Of a DNA stretch of 64,000 bases, positions 44,707 to 55,361 are shown in pieces. The position numbers and the translations under genes are program-made. Source of the DNA: Haberlea rhodopensis (lineage: Eukaryota; Streptophyta; Magnoliopsida; Lamiales; Gesneriaceae); the NCBI GenBank assembly GCA_907163345.1, contig CAJQUN010001296.1, forward strand, positions 1 to 64,000. Direction: 5' to 3'. The notes beneath the pieces were generated by a model, which was not told the origin of the DNA, ran no database searches, and was given only the letters and a program-made list of their open reading frames with translations. Every line of letters begins with the position of its first letter. Within the stretch, counting starts at the first letter, position 1.

Positions 44707-46250
44707 TGATCGCTTTATTTTTAAATAGAAAATATTTCAAAGAGTAGTGTGAAGCGATTCTACCGCAAGTGCGTTTTAGTATAGTTTAATTGAAAGTAAG
44801 GGTTGTCGAATCCACAGGGACTAACGTATAAGTACCAAATAAGATTAATAAAATTATATTACCCTACGATTAATAAAGGTGAGTAACTAGCGCAAAACTA
44901 AACTAAGGAACGAAAAATAACCAAGAAACAATAAAATGAATGGTTCCGGATATGCAAAGGTAATTCGCTCGAGAAATTTATCAAGCTCTTCGTTCAACTG
45001 TGTTATCTTTAATGATTCATTTGAATAAGCAAATTATCAACCAATTGATTCTAAAGGTGAAAGGTTTTCGCTATTATTCAATACACTCTCTCGAGCTGTA
45101 AAGAAACTAATATCAAATTAGAACAAGTCACTCTCGTGCACCTATTTACTAATTCAATATTGCATAAATCGTCAAAACCTTATTACTCTAAATCTCTCGA
45201 TTCCAAGTTCTCACGTATGCGATATCATCTCTCGATCTCAATCATAACATACTTCATGAATTAATAGAGCGTGTTACAACGTTATCTCTCGATCTCGGTT
45301 ATAACTCTCAAAATCAATCAAAGTTAGCTAGGCTTTGATCTTAACAAGCAATTAATTCATGAACGATAGGAATCAATACACTCAAACACAATTGAATCAA
45401 TATATTAAACACAATGATACTAAATCTCAATAAAATAAACTAGATTTAATTCAAATCCAATACATAAGAAGTTTAATCGTCTCTCGACCTCAAAAACATC
45501 AAATGAAATGAAAAATCAAAGAAATCAAAGTTTCGAAATACGATAAACGGCGGATGAATCCGTGCGTTGCACCGTGATTTCTTCTCTTGCTCTTCCTTGC
45601 ACTCCGGAATCTGTTGGCTTAAGCTCGGACGAAGAACGGAGAAGATGGCTCTCCTTGGCGGCGGCTAGGCGGTGGCTAGGGTTCCTCCTTTTTGTCCAGA
45701 GTGTCGTCTGATATGAGATATATGAGATATGGAAGAGATCCCCCTTAAATCACCGAAAATCAATTCAAAAATGGAAGATAGGATTTTTCCGGATTTGCGT
45801 ATCAATCGATCGAGATTTTCCTTCGATCGATCGGTGCACTGTTCACTTCAGTCTTTGAAACTCACTGCCTCGCTCGATCGATCGAGAATAATTCTCGATC
45901 GATCGGCTCTTCGATAAAATTGGCTCTGAAGTTTCTGCCTGGGTCGATCGATCGATCATTATTTTCGATCGATCGAGACTTCGATTCATTTTCTGCTTAG
46001 CACACTGCCTGGCTCGATCGATCGAGAATAAATCTCGATCGATCGAAGCCTTGAAAATTCCACTTTCTTCATTTGATCTCTTTTTCGCCTCGATTTCGCC
46101 CGTTTTCTTCATTTTAGCTCATTTCTTCCACTTCCGACCTAATTTCCTGAAACAAACAAATAAACACCAAAAAACATAATATCATCCAGGAAAAAGTACG
46201 AAAAATGGGAAGAAATTACAGCTAAAAACACTTAAATTCTAAGCCTATCA
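44707..46250 (-). repeat. Athila 5' LTR (1544 bp)
   Basis: Partner of 34852-36408, with the same palindrome-dyad array at about 45801-46047. One unit here reads TCGATCGATCGATC rather than ending GAG. Confidence 0.9.
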
Positions 46251-46255
46251 CTAAT

Positions 46256-46595
46256 CAACTTAATTCATCTAATGAATTCTATCTCCATTTATCGATTTAA
46301 TCTTTTGTGCGACCCGTTAGGATCTTGTAACGTTGGCACTGACATAAAATCTAATTTTATGTTACAAGCAAAGAGCGGTATCTAGCAACACATCAAGGCT
46401 ACCCAAGTTACAAGAATGTCATTGACTCGACATAACCTATGGCCTGTGATAATATTAACCATGTAACTTAATCCCTTTGCCCTATGTGTTTAGATTAAAC
46501 ACTAGTCATGGAATAGTCATACTCGTATAGTTCAATCTTCTATTTCTTGATCCCCAAGTAGACTAGAATAAACAAATAAGCTCGATATCACATAT
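46256..46595 (-). repeat. Copia 5' LTR, second piece
   Basis: Colinear with about 15969-16302 of the left LTR. It ends with CATAT, the target duplication of the solo LTR. Confidence 0.85.
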
Positions 46596-48146
46596 TGGTA
46601 GCGTTTATCGCGTACGCCCAAATTAACCCTCTCAAGTTAATAACAGTAATGAATGTAGTAGCGTGAGTAGGGATCGATCCCACGAGGAAGGTTATATCTT
46701 TGTGTTAACTTATGCAAACTAAAATAAAAAGGGGTTTTTGAAATCAATTGAATAATACTACTACTATGATGCAAAATTAAACTAGATGAATTAACTTATG
46801 AGAAAAGAGCGATTCTCGATTTTCGGTTAACTTTACAATTGGCGTTTACTATCTTGATCATCGATCTTCACATACGATTCAATTCTCATATGAATATTCA
46901 TCGTGGACGTTTAATCCAATAATCAAAGTCCTATCTCACCTTAAGTTTAGTTAAGTAGCCCAAGCGTTCTAGTTTAACCCTTATCAAACAATCAATCAAA
47001 ATACAAGCGATTAAGATTTAAATCGATGATAGCATATGAACTAGTGAGATCGATGAAGCTAAACAACATAATCCAAGCGTCTATGTTTAATCTAGTCAAT
47101 TGTTTTTCCTAAGAATTAACAAACTCACAAGCGGAATTTAATTAATCTTAGTTGCTTCGTAAATTAGAGGGATCAAACGATTCCGTATTTGATATCTAAT
47201 TTAGCGTTAAATTGTATGAACGATAGCTAGGTGATCAATCCAACAATCATGCATAACAATTATGAAAAATCAAATCAGAAAAACAATTGATACTCAAAGA
47301 AAATCAACAATCAAAACTTATCTCACAAGAATCGTAAACATCCAATGTATCGTTTTCCTAAACCGAGAATCACAAAAGTATTTAGCTACTCATAACTAGA
47401 TTAAAAACAATCAAAATTAATCTAGAAAGCATCAAACTAATAGGAAAAGAAAAAGTTACTAAAAGGAAGCACGATTCCGGCTTGTCGATTCCGTCCTCGT
47501 TCTTCGAGCGTTTTTCACAAAAATTGAAAGAAAAATTATTCTAAAATGTAAAAATTATTCTAAGGTATTAAAATTATGCTTAATATGAGGTAAAAATCGT
47601 GTATATGAGGTATGGAGGCTGATGGAGTAGGGTAAAATCCATGTGGGAAGGAAAGAAATCAAGAATTTTACACTTTCAAAATTCTTCAGGCGTAAATACG
47701 CGTAGAATGGCGTAGCTACGCCTGTCAATGCCGTAGCGTTGGCGTAATTACGCCCGTGAATGGCGTAATTACGCCTGTCATCAAATTTTCTGGCGAGTTT
47801 CGTATTTTGGCCGTAACTTTCTCGTCCGAACTCCGAATTCGATGAATCAGCTGTCCACGCGAAGATAACTCAAATTTCTACAACTTTTCTATGGACCACA
47901 TTTCCAAAACATGGCTCGAACATATAGAAATTTGAGGAGAAAGGAGCAACATGTGTCTTGGATTGTGGTTTTTTCCTCTTTTCTTCAACTTTATTGCTTC
48001 TTTCATCATTTTAGCTTGATTTCTTTACCTTTCCCTACATTTACACAAATATACAATTAGGTAGCATATGTATCAATTTATCCATCAAAATATACCAAAT
48101 CGTAGACAATTAAGCGCAATAGATGTGTCTATTTCTAGTCACATCA
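46596..48146 (-). mobile_element. Solo LTR, Athila/Tat-like (1551 bp)
   Basis: As read it starts TGGTAGCG and ends CACATCA, flanked by CATAT at 46591-46595 and 48147-48151. The left copia LTR has the uninterrupted empty site at about 16303. Text such as GGGATCGATCCCACGAGG near its start resembles Athila/Tat LTR ends read in reverse. No coding sequence. Confidence 0.85.
47689..47775. repeat. Palindrome-dyad array with a different core (GTAATTAC type), two dyads
   Basis: Units GGCGTAAATACGCG at 47689, GGCGTAGCTACGCC at 47709, and GGCGTAATTACGCC at 47741 and 47762. Spacers are 6 and 7 bp and the dyad starts are 52 bp apart. The GGCG/CGCC arms match other arrays but the centre is different. Confidence 0.9.
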
Positions 48147-48151
48147 CATAT

Positions 48152-48764
48152 CGACTCATTCGAGCATGGCCATGCATTTTAGTCTCACTTGATCAAGGAC
48201 CCAAACACTTCTCCTGTTATATAGGAGGGACAAATCCTATCTTGATCAACCAACATCCCTCTACATAATTCGTGGTGTATCCAATGATTGTCTTTATAGT
48301 TTACCCTGTTACATGTAACGTTTGACAATATCATGATATACAACTACTTATGTTGGGTCTCTGGTGATCTCAAGTCGTAAGGATTACACATTATTATCAC
48401 TATGAGAATTGCTTATGACGTTCATATAGCTATCCATGTAGCATTCTTATGGTGGGTCTGTCCAGTACATCATTCTCTAACATGCACCCATGCGTTGCTT
48501 TGATATCTCATATCCATGAACCATTCATCAATCAATACATACTAGTCTCAATGCATTATTATTATCCTTATTCATGATAATACTTGACTAGGGACAATCT
48601 TTAAGAATAATACAATATTATTCTAAGGACATTAACATATATACATATTCATATTACACGGATACTGGAATAATATATAATAATGAATTGCCTTTATTAA
48701 AATCATATTACATTGTATGCCAAAATCAATCATCTAATGAGTTGTCTTAGGGCATATCCCAACA
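48152..48764 (-). repeat. Copia 5' LTR, third piece
   Basis: Its beginning is colinear with 16303-16503; the rest has no partner because the left LTR is truncated. It ends CATATCCCAACA before the CAACA target duplication. Confidence 0.85.
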
Positions 48765-48769
48765 CAACA

Positions 48770-49305
48770 CCATGTCCATGTACAACTTCATTAGATCAAA
48801 AATCTGATGGAGTTATTGATTGGGGAAATACTTGAGAACCTTCGAGATGTTCAAAGCAGAGTCAAGAATTTGGAGTCAACACCAAGTTCTTCAGGAAGAC
48901 GAAAAGGATGGTGGTTACCACCATCCTATGGAACATAATCCCTTTTACATCAAAAAGGGAAAGTCGATGAGGTCCAAAGACCAATGACCGACATTGAAAA
49001 GATGATCGTGATCAAACGAGGAGATCATATGCTTCCCAAGAAGTAATGGAAAGAATGAACTTAGAAGATCTACACGATCTTGCAGAATCTTTTGAGGGAC
49101 TAAATCTCGTAAACTTAAAGATGAACGAGAATGAAAGTCTCGGGTCACACGAGCCACCACCAGGAGATCAAAACATGCAACACAGTGAAGACTTTACCAC
49201 CGAAGCAGTTTTAGATCCCCAGTTGGAACATGGAGCCGTTCTCGAAGGCCAGAGATACATCAAACGATATACGGGAAATATCAGTTAGATCTGATACATC
49301 CATAT
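48770..49305 (+). pseudogene. EVE2 segment 2: coiled-coil ORF end and coat-protein start
   Basis: Continues EVE2 exactly where it was cut at 15418. 48770-49046 is the coiled-coil ORF with frame breaks. The coat ATG at 49046 again overlaps TAA as TAATG. The coat frame is open to 49288 but shifts phase relative to EVE1 partway. The segment ends at CATAT (49301-49305), the target duplication of the next insertion. Confidence 0.85.
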
Positions 49306-51874
49306 TGTGATGACCAGGGATTATAGGTGTTAATCCCGGAGTATTAATAATCCCTAAAGTGGTTTTACGTGGCGATTTGGAATTTAATCGAGGTGTTGGG
49401 CCTTCTGGGCTCGTTTATTTGGGTAGTTGGGATCGTTGGATCCAGAGGTTGAGATTGTATTCACATTACGGTGTAAAACCTAAGAGTTGGGTTTTTGATG
49501 TGTCTCGGAATCTCGGGTGCTGTGTGAGCACCGGTAGGGGATTTTGGAGTTAGAGAGAGAGTTTTTGAAAACAGATGATTTTTAAGGAATCATGATGTAT
49601 TTGTGGGGCTATTAATTTTTCGGGGTATTTTTGCTATAAATACCATTTGAACCCAAGATTTTAAGAGAAATTTCATTTCAGCCCCAAATCTTTTCTTTCT
49701 CCTCCCTGCGTGCGATTCCCGTCACCTCCCCTGCCCCGCCGTTTCAGGCGCTCCGCCAGCCGCCGTCCGGCCGCCGATCGGCGCGTGCGACCTACCCACG
49801 GCTTCGTCTCGACGAGGCGCTCCTTTCCCCTCTGCCAATTGAAAGTTTCATCGCGATTTGAGGTCGAATTTTGAGAAAGAGCGGCGATCCCCAATTTTTA
49901 GGGTTCATCGGATTTCGTCCGATTTTGCTTCCGATTTTCGTGGGTAACGTTCCTTACCCCTTTTCCATGCTTGTGATGTACTTCCTTGCCTTATTGTGAA
50001 TTATTGTTTCGAATTTCCCCAATTTCGTAGGGTTTAATTTTCGAATTATTGGGGGTTTTTGGCAAAGGTGATGATTCTTGCCATTGATGGTTTAATTCAC
50101 ATCTTAGGTGTATTATGATGCTTAAGTGGGATCGAATTGAGAAGCTTTGGTTCAAATTTGAAGAATTTTAAGAGTTGGGATTTAAGGGCTTGTTTGGATT
50201 CGAAATTAAGGGGGTTGAGTTCGAAAATGGGGAGTTTTTGTCAAGGGATGTTGATTCTTGCTTGGATAGCTTAATTGACATTTTAGATGAATTATGGTAT
50301 TTTTTTTGGGTTCGAAATTGTGAGATTAAGGTTCGATTTTTGTAGGGCATTCTTGAACAAATTTCGATATTGTCTCATTTATTTCCTTCCCTGCATGTAC
50401 CCTGCCCCGGGTCTTTTAAGAGGATAATTGTCGTGTATTGACAATGTTGTGAGGGATATGGGTGTGCTTGAGCATAGGTTACATGTTCGTAAATAATTGT
50501 GAATTATTTATCGTGTTAGCACATCATTCCTCGGGGCATGGAACTCGAGCAAGGCTTGGCTCGGACTTCGGAGATTTAAGGTACGTGCGACGTACGAGCA
50601 TTACTATATATATGTGAAATGCATAAGGTGTTTTTGATTTCATTGAATGTTTTGTGTATGGTTATACATATATGTTGATATAGCCAAGGAATGACCCAAA
50701 TCTTGATATCGCAGCTTGTAGCGTGCGTGACACTAGAGTATGATGACTCTTACATGATATAAGGGGTACTGGGTTTATATGACTATATTATGAGACATTT
50801 GAGATGTCTAGGTTTGTAGAATCATGTATTCTTCGTGAGACATTGAGATGTCTAGGTTCGTAGAATCATGTATTCATTATGAGACATTTGAGATGTCTAG
50901 GTATAATGGAAAGCGAGATTATGAAATCAATATTAGATATTGATATATCTATATTTGCATATATATGAACTTGGAATCATTCATTCTTGATATTTGAGAA
51001 TCAGGCATGCGATGTGTAAATCAATGTGTTGATTTACTGATTTATGAGATTTGATGAGTTTGATGTTGTGAGAACAGGGACAGTACACGGAATCCCGGAT
51101 GAGGATGTTGCCATCCAGGGAGTATCATTTAAATTCATTAGCATTTACCTTTGTTGTAAATTATGAATTTCATTATTATGATTATGGGATTTTGTGTATT
51201 GGTATGCTCACCCCGTTGGGGGCTGTCTCTGTTGGGACAGGTGGACAGGTACATCGATGGCTATGGAGCTGAGCTCGAGCTGTTGATTTGAGGTACTCCC
51301 AGGATTGTGGTACCAGGGCTTGATGGAGCACGGTATCGTATAGAGTACCTATATATACACCTGAGGATTTATACATATTCATGATGCTCGCATGTGAGCA
51401 CGATTATACTTGTATATGGATTGTATATAAAGGCATGAGCCTTTCTCTCTTTCATTTAAGGTTGCATGCAATTAGGTTGAATTGCTAGAATGATATGAGA
51501 GTCATTGGTGTATTATGTGGGTGTTGGAACCCACTTTTGTTGACATATGTGTGGTGTCTTCCCTGGCTGGGAATCTACTTGTATTACTGCTTTCTGTTGA
51601 GTATTATGTGTTCCCTGGCCGGGAATTTTGTTATGTGTTGTACTCTTTTTTTGGGATAGCTCTATTTATGGGGAGACTCTGCCCAAATTTTTATAAAAGT
51701 TTACAATGTGAAAAGTGGCACCAAGGGGTTGGTAAAGGGCAAACATATGAGTCTTTCATTGACAGGCAATGATTAAGTATCATCAGAGCTTCCCGATTGA
51801 CATTTTATAGAAAGCATGTACCACACATAGTGGTTAATACACTAATCAAGGTTTAAGGGCTTGGGGTCCTTACA
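49306..51874 (+). repeat. 5' LTR of the non-autonomous element
   Basis: 2569 bp. Contains a GC-rich block at 49690-49830 and three tandem copies of a roughly 55-bp unit at about 50788-50902 whose core, AGACATTTGAGATGTCT, is an interrupted palindrome. Confidence 0.93.
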
Positions 51875-52792
51875 TTAGTGGTATCAGAGCCAGGTTGCTC
51901 ATTGGGGCTGTTAAGGGCCTAGGAAGTTATTGATAGCACATATTTATGCATGATGGCATTAATGTTGTATGACATAGCAAATTGTTTATGTGCTCTTATG
52001 ATATGAAAAGTGGTATTGCTAACCATTGTGGTTGCAGGAATCGTGTGGAACACGATAGGACGACATTTATGGGGATGTCTGGCACTCCGTGTGTTATGTG
52101 CCAAGGAAGCTGGTTTTAAGAAAATCAGATAAAGGGATATTTCCGAGGTAACATGTATTTTACGATGTCTTGTTGACACATGATGAATGCAAAGTGATGC
52201 ATTGAGGTTTGATATGTGTACACCGTGGTTGTACTAGTGTTTCCCTCGTAACGATGTATGTTAGACATCGTAAGTCATAGTAAAATATCATTGGATGATA
52301 TCTACGATAGAATCAAAAGCGATTCGAATCCTTGCAGTTTCAGTTGACTAACTGCTTTGGACTGTTAGCGTTGAGTTGTGCTGACGCTCTTTTACGTTAT
52401 GATGGATTTGGAAGTCTATTCCACTCCAGAGTTTGACACGAGGTCAACGTTCTTACGGTTGAGGTGTCATTCAGGATGTGTTCGTACTGTTGTATTAGAA
52501 CGAAGGATGACTGTCTGATCTACAGTCGTAAGTATCAGTTGTTTCGCAGTCATGAGGGACTGACTTCTGGGATGACCCGCATCGAGGTACGTTTCGCCTC
52601 TTGGGTGATAGGTTGGTTTTGGTAAGTCGCTCTGTTTCAGAGTTTGATGAGAGGTAAGTATCCTCGCGTTTATTAATACGATTCTGATATGGTCAGGAAT
52701 CGAGGTTATGGCTTCATGTTGTTGTGTAGCCTGGGTGTTACGTGATACACCAGTGCTAATTTCGAGGACGAAATTCTTTTAGTGGGGGATAT
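51875..52792 (+). other. Noncoding internal region of the non-autonomous element
   Basis: Holds the primer site and purine tract. The frame at 51919-52179 on the minus strand has no known domain, and I see no Gag or Pol motif. Confidence 0.75.
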
Positions 52793-55361
52793 TGTGATGA
52801 CCAGGGATTATAGGTGTTAATCCCGGAGTATTAATAATCCCTAAAGTGGTTTTACGTGGCGATTTGGAATTTAATCGAGGTGTTGGGCCTTCTGGGCTCG
52901 TTTATTTGGGTAGTTGGGATCGTTGGATCCAGAGGTTGAGATTGTATTCACATTACGGTGTAAAACCTAAGAGTTGGGTTTTTGATGTGTCTCGGAATCT
53001 CGGGTGCTGTGTGAGCACCGGTAGGGGATTTTGGAGTTAGAGAGAGAGTTTTTGAAAACAGATGATTTTTAAGGAATCATGATGTATTTGTGGGGCTATT
53101 AATTTTTCGGGGTATTTTTGCTATAAATACCATTTGAACCCAAGATTTTAAGAGAAATTTCATTTCAGCCCCAAATCTTTTCTTTCTCCTCCCTGCGTGC
53201 GATTCCCGTCACCTCCCCTGCCCCGCCGTTTCAGGCGCTCCGCCAGCCGCCGTCCGGCCGCCGATCGGCGCGTGCGACCTACCCACAGCTTCGTCTCGAC
53301 GAGGCGCTCCTTTCCCCTCTGCCAATTGAAAGTTTCATCGCGATTTGAGGTCGAATTTTGAGAAAGAGCGGCGATCCCCAATTTTTAGGGTTCATCGGAT
53401 TTCGTCCGATTTTGCTTCCGATTTTCGTGGGTAACGTTCCTTACCCCTTTTCCATGCTTGTGATGTACTTCCTTGCCTTATTGTGAATTATTGTTTCGAA
53501 TTTCCCCAATTTCGTAGGGTTTAATTTTCGAATTATTGGGGGTTTTTGGCAAAGGTGATGATTCTTGCCATTGATGGTTTAATTCACATCTTAGGTGTAT
53601 TATGATGCTTAAGTGGGATCGAATTGAGAAGCTTTGGTTCAAATTTGAAGAATTTTAAGAGTTGGGATTTAAGGGCTTGTTTGGATTCGAAATTAAGGGG
53701 GTTGAGTTCGAAAATGGGGAGTTTTTGTCAAGGGATGTTGATTCTTGCTTGGATAGCTTAATTGACATTTTAGATGAATTATGGTATTTTTTTTGGGTTC
53801 GAAATTGTGAGATTAAGGTTCGATTTTTGTAGGGCATTCTTGAACAAATTTCGATATTGTCTCATTTATTTCCTTCCCTGCATGTACCCTGCCCCGGGTC
53901 TTTTAAGAGGATAATTGTCGTGTATTGACAATGTTGTGAGGGATATGGGTGTGCTTGAGCATAGGTTACATGTTCGTAAATAATTGTGAATTATTTATCG
54001 TGTTAGCACATCATTCCTCGGGGCATGGAACTCGAGCAAGGCTTGGCTCGGACTTCGGAGATTTAAGGTACGTGCGACGTACGAGCATTACTATATATAT
54101 GTGAAATGCATAAGGTGTTTTTGATTTCATTGAATGTTTTGTGTATGGTTATACATATATGTTGATATAGCCAAGGAATGACCCAAATCTTGATATCGCA
54201 GCTTGTAGCGTGCGTGACACTAGAGTATGATGACTCTTACATGATATAAGGGGTACTGGGTTTATATGACTATATTATGAGACATTTGAGATGTCTAGGT
54301 TTGTAGAATCATGTATTCTTCGTGAGACATTGAGATGTCTAGGTTCGTAGAATCATGTATTCATTATGAGACATTTGAGATGTCTAGGTATAATGGAAAG
54401 CGAGATTATGAAATCAATATTAGATATTGATATATCTATATTTGCATATATATGAACTTGGAATCATTCATTCTTGATATTTGAGAATCAGGCATGCGAT
54501 GTGTAAATCAATGTGTTGATTTACTGATTTATGAGATTTGATGAGTTTGATGTTGTGAGAACAGGGACAGTACACGGAATCCCGGATGAGGATGTTGCCA
54601 TCCAGGGAGTATCATTTAAATTCATTAGCATTTACCTTTGTTGTAAATTATGAATTTCATTATTATGATTATGGGATTTTGTGTATTGGTATGCTCACCC
54701 CGTTGGGGGCTGTCTCTGTTGGGACAGGTGGACAGGTACATCGATGGCTATGGAGCTGAGCTCGAGCTGTTGATTTGAGGTACTCCCAGGATTGTGGTAC
54801 CAGGGCTTGATGGAGCACGGTATCGTATAGAGTACCTATATATACACCTGAGGATTTATACATATTCATGATGCTCGCATGTGAGCACGATTATACTTGT
54901 ATATGGATTGTATATAAAGGCATGAGCCTTTCTCTCTTTCATTTAAGGTTGCATGCAATTAGGTTGAATTGCTAGAATGATATGAGAGTCATTGGTGTAT
55001 TATGTGGGTGTTGGAACCCACTTTTGTTGACATATGTGTGGTGTCTTCCCTGGCTGGGAATCTACTTGTATTACTGCTTTCTGTTGAGTATTATGTGTTC
55101 CCTGGCCGGGAATTTTGTTATGTGTTGTACTCTTTTTTTGGGATAGCTCTATTTATGGGGAGACTCTGCCCAAATTTTTATAAAAGTTTACAATGTGAAA
55201 AGTGGCACCAAGGGGTTGGTAAAGGGCAAACATATGAGTCTTTCATTGACAGGCAATGATTAAGTATCATCAGAGCTTCCCGATTGACATTTTATAGAAA
55301 GCATGTACCACACATAGTGGTTAATACACTAATCAAGGTTTAAGGGCTTGGGGTCCTTACA
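52793..55361 (+). repeat. 3' LTR of the non-autonomous element
   Basis: 2569 bp, nearly identical to 49306-51874, ending GGTCCTTACA before CATAT. Confidence 0.93.

Larger units (their letters stand above)
34852..46250 (-). mobile_element. Athila-type Ty3/gypsy element, pol-less inverted-duplication mosaic
   Basis: LTRs 34852-36408 and 44707-46250 (TGATCGC...CCTATCA as read), target duplication CTAAT at 34847-34851 and 46251-46255. The minus-strand primer site at 44700-44683 resembles the tRNA-Asp site of Athila elements, and a purine tract AAGTTTGGGGGAGT adjoins the left LTR. The inside is an inverted mosaic: 36409-37857 is the reverse complement of about 40690-42124, and 37857-39382 is largely the reverse complement of 42583-44340. 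No protease, RT, RNase H or integrase is present, so it must have moved in trans. Confidence 0.9.
15419..48764 (-). mobile_element. Ty1/copia element (minus), split by four further insertions
   Basis: The LTR ends are TGTAAGGAATCC and CCCAACA, with target duplication CAACA on both sides. Own sequence remains at 15419-16503 (3' LTR part), 29519-34301 (internal) and 34302-34851, 46256-46595 and 48152-48764 (5' LTR pieces). The left LTR has empty sites exactly where the right LTR holds the Athila element and the solo LTR. The 3' end of the internal region (RNase H, polypurine tract) and the rest of the left LTR are missing because of a deletion ending at 29518/29519. Confidence 0.9.
49306..55361 (+). 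mobile_element. Non-autonomous LTR element: two 2569-bp LTRs around 918 bp
   Basis: LTRs 49306-51874 and 52793-55361 (TGTGATGACC...GGTCCTTACA), target duplication CATAT at both ends, tRNA-Met primer site TGGTATCAGAGC at 51879-51890, purine tract AGTGGGGGAT before the second LTR. The internal 918 bp has no recognisable gag or pol. TTCGAGGACGAAAT before the purine tract links it to Tekay/Del chromoviruses. The LTRs looked identical except for one substitution (about 49799 versus 53286), so insertion was recent. Confidence 0.93.

Noticed and set aside
46586..48151. DNA transposon with a 9-bp target duplication (ATCACATAT)
   Set aside because: There are no terminal inverted repeats. TG...CA ends with a 5-bp CATAT duplication and an ATCA tail fit a solo LTR, and the longer match is explained by the LTR ending ATCA.
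49306..55361. Assembly duplication of one 3.5-kb segment
   Set aside because: The two copies have correct LTR ends, primer site, purine tract and a 5-bp target duplication, all expected of an LTR element.
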